From positions 1-64,000 of the forward strand of contig JAJTER010000024.1 in assembly GCA_021299835.1 (NCBI GenBank): DNA of 64,000 nucleotides, in the 5' to 3' direction. The stretch comes from Saprospiraceae bacterium. GTDB taxonomy: Bacteria; Bacteroidota; Bacteroidia; Chitinophagales; Saprospiraceae. Below, piece by piece: positions 31,112-40,695 of the stretch. Every line of letters begins with the position of its first letter. Within the stretch, counting starts at the first letter, position 1. The notes beneath the pieces are model-generated. The model saw nothing but the letters and a program-made list of their open reading frames with translations, was not told the origin of the DNA and made no database searches. The translations under genes were made by a program, and so were the position numbers.

Positions 31112-34100
31112 ATGGCATTTACTATAATTTCTGCAGGTGCTGGAAGTGGAAAAACATACAGGCTTACTCAGGAAATGGTTAAAAAGTTAAATGAGGGCTA
31201 TCCAGCCGCTGGCATCATTGCTACCACTTTTACTCAAAAAGCTGCGTCCGAGTTACAAAGTAGAGTAAGAATAGCTTTACTAAAGATAGGATTGAGACAA
31301 GAAGCTGAAGCGTTAACCAATGCATTGATTGGAACCGTTCATAGTCTGGGAATCAAATTATTACAACGCTTTGCCTTTGAAGCAGGCGTATCTCCCATTG
31401 TAAATATTATCACCGAAGGAGAACCGCAATATTATTTCAATCTGGCTATGACCTCTATTTTGACCCCGGAAAAGGTAGAAAAAATGGAGGAGTTGAGCAG
31501 AAGACTTACCATTATTAAAGATGAAAATAATGGTACGGACTGGCGAAATATCGTAAAAAATTTAACCGATATTGCGAGGTCTAATAATTTTTCAGCAGCC
31601 GTGTTAAGGGAATCAGCAAAAGAGTCCATTACTACTCAACTGAATCTCCTCGAACCACCTGAGATGGACGCCGAAGCGTTTGATAGCCTTCTCTTAGACC
31701 AAATAAAAGATACCTTAAATAAAGTTAGCGAAACCGGTGATGTAACCAAGGTTACTTCAACCAGTCTTGACAAGATTAAAAAAGTAAAGCAACTTCTTGA
31801 AAACAACATCTATCCACCATGGGAAGATTGGGCCAGGCTATCTAAATTAGATGCCGGAGTAAAAAGTAAGGAAGCAATAAAAGAAATGACCGAATTTGCA
31901 GCAAGTCATATTCGACATCCACGATTCCATGCTGATATTTCTGCATTTATACATGAGATATTTGAGCTCGCTATCGAAGCTATGCAAGAGTATAGTCATT
32001 TCAAAACGCAAAGAGGTCTCATTGATTACACAGATATGGAAGTTAAAGTGGACGAATTACTCGACAATCCTACCGTTTGTGACATATTGAGATCGGAAAT
32101 CAGTATTTTAATGGTCGATGAGTTTCAAGATACCAGCCCCATTCAATTATCTATTTTTCTTAAACTTTCTCAAATAGCTAAACATACTATTTGGGTGGGA
32201 GATCCAAAACAAAGTATCTACGGATTTCGAGGGGCGGAACCCTCTCTGATGAAAGCCATTATTGATAAAAACGGAGGGGTAAAACCGGAAGATGTTCAAG
32301 GTAATTCTTACCGGTCCAGGCAAGATCTGGTGCATTGTGTTAATGCCCTTTTCGTTCGTGGATTTAGCGATATGCCCTCCTCCCAAGTGGAACTTCAACC
32401 CATTCGTACCAGGGAAAGTGAATCTGATTTGTTTGGTCCGGCACTAAATATTTGGGAATTAAATAAAAATGAAGATGGAAAGAAACAAAAATTTAATAAA
32501 GATAATGTATCCAACGCTTTAGCTCATTCCTTGCAATCTTTGTTACAAAAGGGCATCTATATAAAAGATGATCAAAGTGGCGAAATGAGAAGAGCTCAAG
32601 CGGGTGATGTTGCTATTCTTTGTAAAACAAACAACCTTTGTTTAGGCGTGGCAGCCTCCCTAAAAATGGCCGGGCTAAATGCCTCTGTTTCACAACCAGG
32701 CATTTTTGACACCGTCGAAGGTATTCTTATTCTCGCCTGTCTGAAATATGTTCAAAGTAAAGATGAAATCGCCCTCACAGAAATTTTATTGTACGGCGAA
32801 AAAATGAGTCTTGAGGCACTTTTACAAGCTAAGGCCGACAGGCAACGCCAAAAAGCAAACGACAGTGATCTGAAATTACCTGAATGGGGCATGGATTACC
32901 CTCTCACGAGGAAACTGATAGCGTTGAGAAAAAATAGAAAATATCTTTCCGTTTTTGAAATATTAGACGAGATTATATCCTCTCTTGATATAAAAAGATT
33001 GATTGTTGAATGGGGAAATCCTGATCAGCGTTTAGATAATATTGACCAAATCAGATCCATAGCCCTTAAATATGAGGAAAGTTGCAAGAGTCTTCATATT
33101 GCTACCTCATTGAGCGGATTTATTTTCTGGTGCCAAAGAAAAATGGAAACCAATACAGATCTTCAGGGGGCAGGGGAAGGCCCCGATTCCGTTAGAGTGC
33201 TCACCTACCATAGAAGCAAAGGACTTGAATGGCCTATTGTAATTCTTCTGGATCTAGATAAAGAAGTTAACACCAAAATCAATAATCTGACCATTGTTCC
33301 CAAAAATAATACGATAGATTTATCAAATATTCTGGGAAACCGATGGGTGCGTTTATGGATAAATCCCTACGGTAAAAACAATAAAAAAACAGTACTCTGG
33401 GATAATATTGAAAAATCTCCAGAATGGGATTACCAGAATAAACAAGATCTTGCCGAAGAAATTAGAATATTTTATGTAGGATTTACCCGAGCAAGAGATT
33501 ATCTGATTTTGCCCCATGCCGATAAAGATCTATCCGTTATCAATAGAATCTGGAATAAAGACCTGGAAGAATTGAATCTCCTCGATCTTAATAGTGAAAC
33601 GATTTCAATACCCTGGAAAAATGAAAATCTAACCTTTAACAGATTCCCTATGCGTTTTATAGACCAGACGCCCGAGGTGGTTAGAGAATATGCTTCCTTT
33701 CTTTATACAGAAGCAGCGAAAGGAGAGGTTGACCATATTACTAAACTTATTCAATATGAAGATTTATCAGGAATAAAGGAGATAACAACTACTTTTAATA
33801 TTATTGAAAAGGTATCTATTTGGGAAGATTTAAACACAGAAAATTGGTCGCAGGAAGAAAAAGAGCATTTTAAAATGGCTATGGCAGCCTTTATAAATGC
33901 ATGGCATCCCGAGGAAGAAAGCTATAGAATAAAAATTTTGTCAGAAGATTTATTAAAAGAATTTTCACTGACTAACCTTTTACCAGCTACTTTTTTTATA
34001 GAGGTAAGTGATCGCTTAACTTCTTTAGTAGAACCTCTTTTCTTCGATTTTATAGATAAAAATCACCTAATTACATCCTATATTGCACAAAGGGAATATA

Positions 34101-34357
34101 ATTTTGACATTCCTATGGTCATAGAATCAGAACAAGAGAATATTTTTTTCACCCTGATTAATAATTTAGACAGTAAATCAGTTGAAGAGCTTTTGGAAGA
34201 CCACAAAAATAAGCTTGCCTTTGAAAATGAATTAATTAAGCGAAACAAAGGTTCAGAGAATATTCAAAATTGGGTGCTGTTAGTCTCAAAAGGAATCCTT
34301 GTAAAAATAGATTGGACTCTAAAAGATTCTTTAGAGGAAATTATAAATAACTTGTAA
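31112..34357 (+). CDS. UvrD/AddA-like ATP-dependent helicase
   Basis: ISAGAGSGKTYRLTQEM (Walker A), ILMVDEFQDTSPIQL, VGDPKQSIYGFRGAEP, VLTYHRSKGLEWPIVILL, IFYVGFTRARDYLIL. Confidence 0.93.
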   Translation: MAFTIISAGAGSGKTYRLTQEMVKKLNEGYPAAGIIATTFTQKAASELQSRVRIALLKIGLRQEAEALTNALIGTVHSLGIKLLQRFAFEAGVSPIVNIITEGEPQYYFNLAMTSILTPEKVEKMEELSRRLTIIKDENNGTDWRNIVKNLTDIARSNNFSAAVLRESAKESITTQLNLLEPPEMDAEAFDSLLLDQIKDTLNKVSETGDVTKVTSTSLDKIKKVKQLLENNIYPPWEDWARLSKLDAGVKSKEAIKEMTEFAASHIRHPRFHADISAFIHEIFELAIEAMQEYSHFKTQRGLIDYTDMEVKVDELLDNPTVCDILRSEISILMVDEFQDTSPIQLSIFLKLSQIAKHTIWVGDPKQSIYGFRGAEPSLMKAIIDKNGGVKPEDVQGNSYRSRQDLVHCVNALFVRGFSDMPSSQVELQPIRTRESESDLFGPALNIWELNKNEDGKKQKFNKDNVSNALAHSLQSLLQKGIYIKDDQSGEMRRAQAGDVAILCKTNNLCLGVAASLKMAGLNASVSQPGIFDTVEGILILACLKYVQSKDEIALTEILLYGEKMSLEALLQAKADRQRQKANDSDLKLPEWGMDYPLTRKLIALRKNRKYLSVFEILDEIISSLDIKRLIVEWGNPDQRLDNIDQIRSIALKYEESCKSLHIATSLSGFIFWCQRKMETNTDLQGAGEGPDSVRVLTYHRSKGLEWPIVILLDLDKEVNTKINNLTIVPKNNTIDLSNILGNRWVRLWINPYGKNNKKTVLWDNIEKSPEWDYQNKQDLAEEIRIFYVGFTRARDYLILPHADKDLSVINRIWNKDLEELNLLDLNSETISIPWKNENLTFNRFPMRFIDQTPEVVREYASFLYTEAAKGEVDHITKLIQYEDLSGIKEITTTFNIIEKVSIWEDLNTENWSQEEKEHFKMAMAAFINAWHPEEESYRIKILSEDLLKEFSLTNLLPATFFIEVSDRLTSLVEPLFFDFIDKNHLITSYIAQREYNFDIPMVIESEQENIFFTLINNLDSKSVEELLEDHKNKLAFENELIKRNKGSENIQNWVLLVSKGILVKIDWTLKDSLEEIINNL

Positions 34358-34359
34358 TC

Positions 34360-34875
34360 ATGAAAAAAAATATTAGCCTCCTTTTATGCCTCTCTTTCTT
34401 TTTGTCAGTCATGAACGGGCAAATCCCTTTTCTCCAGGACCATATCAATAAATGGACAAATGGATTAAAATATACAGAGGATGTTATGAAAATGCTGCCA
34501 GATTCACTCTGGAATTATAAACCAATAAAAGAAGAAATGTCCTTTCGGGAACAAGTTTTACATATTACTCAAAATATGTATTGGTTAAGCAGTACTTACC
34601 TGAATGGTGAAAGTTTAGGATTAAAAATAAAAGATGAAGGCCAATCTATTCAGGACATTAAGTCCCAATACCTGGAAATAGGAAAATATACCTTAAAAGT
34701 GCTTAAGAATTTAGAGGAAAATGAACTTTCTGAAAGAGTAAATTTTTTTGCAGGAAATCTCACCCGCTGGCAGATATTTGAATTGATGCACGATCATCAT
34801 ACGCATCATAGAGGACAAATTATCGTTTATCTAAGGCTTAACGGATTAAAACCACCTAAGTACGTCGGATGGTAG
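34360..34875 (+). CDS. DinB family protein, secreted
   Basis: Signal peptide; MSFREQVLHITQNMYWL; LMHDHHTHHRGQIIVYLRLNGLKPP. Confidence 0.85.
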   Translation: MKKNISLLLCLSFFLSVMNGQIPFLQDHINKWTNGLKYTEDVMKMLPDSLWNYKPIKEEMSFREQVLHITQNMYWLSSTYLNGESLGLKIKDEGQSIQDIKSQYLEIGKYTLKVLKNLEENELSERVNFFAGNLTRWQIFELMHDHHTHHRGQIIVYLRLNGLKPPKYVGW

Positions 34876-34986
34876 TATTGCTATCCCGAATTTTATAGTG
34901 CTTTTGTCGATAAAAAATACCAAATCTTCTAATTATCATAGGGAGGTATTAAAACCACTATATCTTTGAAAAAAAATAAATCCAAA

Positions 34987-35703
34987 ATGATGAAAACAAC
35001 ATTTTTTTCTATCCTAACCATGGTTTGCATTCTATTTACCAATGTGACTGGAAGTGCTCAAACTGCTGATGAAATTATTAATAAGTATCTCCAGGCATTA
35101 GGTGGTCAGGAAAAATTAAAAACCATTCAAACGGTTGTTATGGAAGGAAGTCTTTCCGTTCAAGGCTTTGAATTACCCATTAAGTTATCCTCCGTGCACA
35201 ACAAAGGAGTACGTCAAGACTTCAGTTTAAACGGCATGAATGGATATTCCATTATAACTCCTACCGCAGGCTGGAATTTTAATCCATTCCAGGGGCAGAC
35301 AAAACCTGAACCTATTACAGCGGATGACATTAATGAAGGCATTAACCAATTGGATATTCAAAGTCCCTTTGTTGATTATGCAGCGAAAGGACATGCCATT
35401 GAATTGTTGGAAAAAGAAGATATTGAAGGTACAGAATGCCATAAAATCAGATTTACCTATAAAAATGGGAAAGAGGAATTCTGCTTTTTTGATCCATCCA
35501 CCTTTTATATGGTCAGACAAAAAAGTAAAACCAAGGCAAACGGTCAGGAAATAGAATTGATAAGTGACCTGTCAGGCTATTCTCCCAATGACCAGGGATA
35601 TGTATTTCCGATGACTATTGGCAGTGCTATGGGTACCATTACCATGAAATCTGTCAAAGTAAACACAACGGTTGCTGAAACATTATTCACTATAGATAAA
35701 TAA
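34987..35703 (+). CDS. Outer-membrane lipoprotein-sorting (LolA-like) family protein
   Basis: TADEIINKYLQALGGQEKLKTIQTVVMEGSLSVQGFELPI; track start is TTG 34966, ATG at 34987 preferred. Confidence 0.65.
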   Translation: MMKTTFFSILTMVCILFTNVTGSAQTADEIINKYLQALGGQEKLKTIQTVVMEGSLSVQGFELPIKLSSVHNKGVRQDFSLNGMNGYSIITPTAGWNFNPFQGQTKPEPITADDINEGINQLDIQSPFVDYAAKGHAIELLEKEDIEGTECHKIRFTYKNGKEEFCFFDPSTFYMVRQKSKTKANGQEIELISDLSGYSPNDQGYVFPMTIGSAMGTITMKSVKVNTTVAETLFTIDK

Positions 35704-38700
35704 TGATGAATTTCAAGAAATTTATTGGCTTATACCTCCTGATAGGAGGTTTAAGTTTCCCTTCTTTTGCCCAAAATACAACGATTAATGCCAGTACTTT
35801 TGGCGTATTGGAAGCCAGGCAATTAGGTCCGGGAACCATGAGTGGCAGAATTTCCGCCATTGAAGGCGTTGTGTCTGATCCAAAAATCCTTTATGTTGGT
35901 ACAGCCGGTGGAGGTATCTGGAAATCCATAAATGCAGGCGCCTCTTTCAAACCTATTTTTGATAAATACTGTCAGAGCATTGGTGCCTTAGCGATTGACC
36001 CCACCAATGCAAAAATTATTTATGCGGGAACAGGTGAGAGTAACATGCGAAACTCTGTGTCCATTGGTGATGGTCTTTACAAAACGACCGATAGTGGGGA
36101 AAACTGGAAGAAAATAGGTCTTGACAGTACTGAACATATTTCAAAAATTGCCATTGATCCCAAAAATCCTTCTACTTTATATGTAGCCGTGCCAGGTGCC
36201 CTGTGGTCTGATAGCCCTCACCGGGGATTATATAAATCTGAGGATGGAGGAAAAACATGGTCTAAAATTTTATATATCAGTGAAAAAACGGGTGTTGCAG
36301 ACCTGCTGCTCGATCCCCGTGACGCCTCTGTCATTTATGCAACTACCTGGGAATTCAGAAGAACTGCCTTTAGTTTTTCGAGTGGTGGCAATGGAAGTGG
36401 TCTGTATAAAAGTACAGATGCCGGGAAAACCTGGAAAGAAATTACCAAAGGTCTTCCTCAAAAACCATTTGGAAGAATCGCCATGGCTTTAGCTCCTTCT
36501 GCGCCTGAAAATTTACTGGCTATTGTAGAAAGTGAAAATACCGGCCTATATATTAGTAGTGATAATGGCGAAAGCTGGAAACCTCAGAGTGCTTCCTTAA
36601 ATGTTGTGAGCAGGCCTTTTTATTTCAGCACACTGGTGGTTGACCCCAAAGACGCGAAAAGGGTTTACCGTCCAGCTTACAGTTTTAGTTATAGCAGTGA
36701 TGGTGGCTATTCATTTACCGATGCCAGTAGCGAAGGCGGTTGGGTACATAGTGATCATCACGCGCTTTGGATTAACCCCAATAATACCGCTCAAATGTAT
36801 CTTGGAACCGACGGTGGGGTTTATTTGAGTCAGGACAGAGGAGTTACCTGGATTTTTTTAAGCAACCTTCCCGTAGGTCAATTTTATCATGTCGCCGTTG
36901 ATAATGAAACTCCCTATCGAATTTATGGCGGATTACAAGATAATGGTAGTTGGGTCGCTCCTTCTGCTGTGCCAGGTGGTATAAGTAATGGCGATTGGAA
37001 AAGTATATTTGGAGGAGATGGATTCTGGACTGTACCCGATCCTTTACATCCCGATTATGCTTATGCGGAAGCGCAAGGAGGTACTATGGCCAGAGTCCAT
37101 TTAAAAACCTTTAAAACGCTTGACATAAAACCTCAGGCAGGCAAGGGCGATGGTAAGTTGCGATGGAATTGGAATACGCCCATCGTTACTGGTGCTGCAA
37201 ATAAGGGTAATCTTTATACTGGTGCTCAATATTTGTTCAAAAGTACAGACCAGGGCAGAAATTGGGAAAGAATTTCTCCCGATTTGACTACAAATGATCC
37301 AAAAAAGCAGGAACAAGAAAAAAGTGGTGGCATTAGTGCCGATGTGACCAGTGCTGAAAACCACACGACTATCTTCGCTATAGCAGAAAGTCCATTAGAC
37401 GAAAAAATCATTTGGGTCGGTACCGATGATGGTAATTTACAGGTGACCACCGATGGAGGTAAAACCTGGACAAATACCAGTGCCAACGTGGCAAAAACAG
37501 GTATACCTGCCCAGGCTTGGGTCAGCAGTGTGGAACCGGGCAGATTTGATAAAAACACAATTTATGCCACTTTTGACCACCATACTTATGGAGATCATAA
37601 AACCTATGTAGCAAAATCAACCGACTTGGGCAAAACTTGGATTTCTTTAAAAAGTAATGAATTTACAGGTTTTGCTCATAAGATAAAAGAAGATCTGGTG
37701 CGTCCCGATTTACTTTTCCTTGGCACAGAAATGGGATTTTTCATCAGTTTTGATGGGGGAAAACAATGGAACAGGATGAAAAATAATCTTCCCTGGTATG
37801 CCTTAGTCCGGGATATTGCCATTCATCCTAAAACAAACGACCTCATTCTTGGTACGCACGGCAGAGGAATTATTGTTATAGATGATATAAGTCCTATGAG
37901 ATCTTTGACGGAGAAAGAAGCGATGCAAGCCGCCATTTTTCTGCCTACCCCTCCCCTTGCCATTTCAGATGGTGAATTTTCAGCAGGAAGCTTTCCCGCA
38001 ACGGGCGGATGGGTAGCACCTAATGCTCCAGGAATAAAACCTATAATTTATTATCTTAAAGATAGACCGAGTACGGGTGAATTTTCCATTGATATTTTGG
38101 ATGAACAAGGGAAGCTGGTACAAAAACTAAGTAATCCTTCCAAAAGAAAAGGATTAAACAAGGTGTTTTGGAATTTGCGAATGGAACCCCCCAAAACGGC
38201 CAAAGGAAGTAAGGTAGATTTTGCCACTTTTACTGCACCCGCTGTTTTACCAGGCAATTATACGGTTAGGATGACCAAAGGTACTGAGGTAATTACGCAA
38301 AATATTCAGCTGGTTCACGATGAATCCAATCCCTCCTTCAGTTTGGAAGATAGAAAAGCAAGGCATGCCTTGAGTATGCAATTATACGAAATGCATAAGA
38401 ATTTAGCCTCTTTGGTAGATGAGTTGATTGCTGAGGAGGAACTCTTAACTAAATTAAGTGCGGAAGTTAAAAAACCTGCTTACAAGGAAACCCTTTCTCA
38501 GTCGGCCAAATCACTTTATACATTGAGAGAAACATTGGTACCTGTCGAAATGAAAAGTATGTTTGCCGACATCAGAAGGCTTCGGGAGGATATCAGTGAA
38601 GTTTATGTCGCCGTTTGTAGCAATGACTCGAAACCGAGTAATTTACAGGAAACGAGGGCAAAAGACCTGAATGAAGAAATTAAGAAGGCAAATGAAACCC

Positions 38701-38759
38701 TTACCTCGTTGAAAAACAAATATGTACCCGTTTTGAATAAGATAGGGCCAAAACCATAA
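35703..38759 (+). CDS. Secreted VPS10/sortilin-like BNR-repeat beta-propeller protein
   Basis: Repeated SxDxGKTW motifs (TTDSGENWKKIG, SEDGGKTWSKI, STDAGKTWKEI, TTDGGKTWTNT); signal peptide. Confidence 0.88.
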   Translation: MMNFKKFIGLYLLIGGLSFPSFAQNTTINASTFGVLEARQLGPGTMSGRISAIEGVVSDPKILYVGTAGGGIWKSINAGASFKPIFDKYCQSIGALAIDPTNAKIIYAGTGESNMRNSVSIGDGLYKTTDSGENWKKIGLDSTEHISKIAIDPKNPSTLYVAVPGALWSDSPHRGLYKSEDGGKTWSKILYISEKTGVADLLLDPRDASVIYATTWEFRRTAFSFSSGGNGSGLYKSTDAGKTWKEITKGLPQKPFGRIAMALAPSAPENLLAIVESENTGLYISSDNGESWKPQSASLNVVSRPFYFSTLVVDPKDAKRVYRPAYSFSYSSDGGYSFTDASSEGGWVHSDHHALWINPNNTAQMYLGTDGGVYLSQDRGVTWIFLSNLPVGQFYHVAVDNETPYRIYGGLQDNGSWVAPSAVPGGISNGDWKSIFGGDGFWTVPDPLHPDYAYAEAQGGTMARVHLKTFKTLDIKPQAGKGDGKLRWNWNTPIVTGAANKGNLYTGAQYLFKSTDQGRNWERISPDLTTNDPKKQEQEKSGGISADVTSAENHTTIFAIAESPLDEKIIWVGTDDGNLQVTTDGGKTWTNTSANVAKTGIPAQAWVSSVEPGRFDKNTIYATFDHHTYGDHKTYVAKSTDLGKTWISLKSNEFTGFAHKIKEDLVRPDLLFLGTEMGFFISFDGGKQWNRMKNNLPWYALVRDIAIHPKTNDLILGTHGRGIIVIDDISPMRSLTEKEAMQAAIFLPTPPLAISDGEFSAGSFPATGGWVAPNAPGIKPIIYYLKDRPSTGEFSIDILDEQGKLVQKLSNPSKRKGLNKVFWNLRMEPPKTAKGSKVDFATFTAPAVLPGNYTVRMTKGTEVITQNIQLVHDESNPSFSLEDRKARHALSMQLYEMHKNLASLVDELIAEEELLTKLSAEVKKPAYKETLSQSAKSLYTLRETLVPVEMKSMFADIRRLREDISEVYVAVCSNDSKPSNLQETRAKDLNEEIKKANETLTSLKNKYVPVLNKIGPKP

Positions 38760-38783
38760 TAGTTAAAATAAATAATTTTGATC

Positions 38784-38834
38784 GGACAATCCTCTTTTCC
38801 TTTGATGCAAGGAAAGGAGGATTGTCCTTTTTTT
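38784..38834 (+). terminator. Strong intrinsic terminator
   Basis: ggacaatcctcttttcc...ggaaaggaggattgtcc followed by ttttttt. Confidence 0.85.
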
Positions 38835-38886
38835 GTCCTTTCCTTTTTATATATTTGTATATCAAATTTTAACAAAACAATTGTAA

Positions 38887-40677
38887 ATGGAAAAGATTTT
38901 TTGGGTATGCTTATTTTGGATACCAATGACCTTGAATGCTCAGGAATATATCCCTCTTGAAGATTTATCTTTCTTTAAATCTACTGGGAAAACAAATTGG
39001 AAATTAGCTAAGGATGCTTCCGCTGATCTTTCAAAAAAAGATATATTTACGCTTACACCTGGTACGGGTGTATTGGTGAATCTACCTTCTGAAGGTAATA
39101 TGTCAAATCTTCATTCAGCAAAAGAATATGGAGACGTTGACATAAGCTTTGATTTTATGATGTCCGCTCATTCTAATTCCGGCTTTTATTTGCAGGGTAG
39201 ATATGAGGTTCAATTATTGGATTCATGGGGTGTTTTAAATCCAACGACGGCCGATTGTGGTGGTATATATCAGAGATTCAAGCAAGGTCCTCCCCTTGTA
39301 ACCTACGAAGGTTATGCTCCCAGGGTAAACGCTTGTCTGGCTCCCGGCTTATGGCAACACATAGATATTTCTTTTCAAGCGCCAAGGTTTGATGGTAATG
39401 GAAAAAAAATATCCGATGCAAAAATGATTCAAATTAAGCTTAACGGTGCCGTCATTCATGAAAACGTAAACCTTAGCGGTCCCACAGGAGGTTCAATTTC
39501 TGAAAAGGAAACTGAAAAAGGACCTTTTGTCATACAAGGAGATCACGGTTCTGTGGCTTTCAGACATTTCAGTGTGAAAGACCTGAGCGACAAACCCGCC
39601 TATTTAGATCCTGTTAATTATCAGGTTTATTTTGGAGAATTCAAAGGTCGCGAAGAATTATCAGCTAAGAAACCTGAAGTAACAGCAACTACAGATAAGC
39701 TTACCTGGGATCTTACTTCAAATACTTCTCAATTCGCAAATAGCATAAAAACAATGCTAAATATTCCTACCGCCGGAGAACATAGAATTGAATTTGAAAT
39801 TAAAGGAAAGTATTTTATTCAGATAAATGGCAAGGAGGTTTATGCAGAACCTAAAGAGGAAGATAATAATCGAAGAACTCTTATCCTTAACTTGCCGGCA
39901 GGAAAGGTTCCGTTTGAAATTATTCAAATTAAAACAGATAAAAGGGTTAATAATACTTTGGGATTTTGGATAAGCGGTCCAAATTTCAGGAATACCCCCC
40001 TTCATGGCACAGGCTCTTATCTATCTGCATCGACTAGTGAAGAAATTTCCCTTGATGCAAGTACTCCCAGAGTATTTCGTTCTTTCATGGATGTAATGAA
40101 AAATGGTAAAAGGATAAAAAGAGTGGTCCATGCCGTAAATGTGGGAAGTCCTGACAAATTGCATTACACCTTTGACCTGGATAATGCCAATATCGTTCAG
40201 ATATGGAAAGGAAACTTTTTAAATACAACCCCAATGTGGGATGATCGTGGTGATGGTTCGTCCAGACCTTTAGGTGCTGTTTTAACGCTTTCTCCCAATG
40301 CTTTTTTTACCAGTAAATCGACTGTTTTTAGTCAGGATAATTTAGGTGAAAATCTATTGATAAAAGGCTATGAACTTGATAATGAAGATATTCCAACCTT
40401 TAATTATTTGCTTGACGGTGCTGATATTCTTGACAAAACCATTTTGGTTAATAAAAAGCATTTCCAAAGAACGCTGACAATAAAAAATCCTAATCCCAAT
40501 CAGATTTGTCGACTTGCCGTGGGTAGTGACATAATAAAAACCGGGGAAAACAGATATCTTATAGATGGGAGTGCCTATTATATCGAAGTCTCGGGAGCAA
40601 CGATTGAAACGGGAGATAATCAAAAAGCATTGGTTATTCCAGCTTCAGACAAAGTTCAATATTCAATTATTTGGTAA
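38887..40677 (+). CDS. DUF1080 / 3-keto-disaccharide hydrolase domain protein with additional C-terminal domains
   Basis: YGDVDISFDFMMSAHSNSGFYLQGRYEVQLLDSWG...CGGIYQRF...GLWQHIDISFQAPRFDGNGKKISDAKMIQIKLNGAVIHENVNLSGPTGG. Confidence 0.85.
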   Translation: MEKIFWVCLFWIPMTLNAQEYIPLEDLSFFKSTGKTNWKLAKDASADLSKKDIFTLTPGTGVLVNLPSEGNMSNLHSAKEYGDVDISFDFMMSAHSNSGFYLQGRYEVQLLDSWGVLNPTTADCGGIYQRFKQGPPLVTYEGYAPRVNACLAPGLWQHIDISFQAPRFDGNGKKISDAKMIQIKLNGAVIHENVNLSGPTGGSISEKETEKGPFVIQGDHGSVAFRHFSVKDLSDKPAYLDPVNYQVYFGEFKGREELSAKKPEVTATTDKLTWDLTSNTSQFANSIKTMLNIPTAGEHRIEFEIKGKYFIQINGKEVYAEPKEEDNNRRTLILNLPAGKVPFEIIQIKTDKRVNNTLGFWISGPNFRNTPLHGTGSYLSASTSEEISLDASTPRVFRSFMDVMKNGKRIKRVVHAVNVGSPDKLHYTFDLDNANIVQIWKGNFLNTTPMWDDRGDGSSRPLGAVLTLSPNAFFTSKSTVFSQDNLGENLLIKGYELDNEDIPTFNYLLDGADILDKTILVNKKHFQRTLTIKNPNPNQICRLAVGSDIIKTGENRYLIDGSAYYIEVSGATIETGDNQKALVIPASDKVQYSIIW

Positions 40678-40695
40678 ATCATCAATGACCATAAA

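Noticed and set aside
38603-38926. 107-aa minus ORF spanning the 38.8-kb terminator
   Set aside because: Overlaps coding ends and a strong terminator hairpin; no domain.
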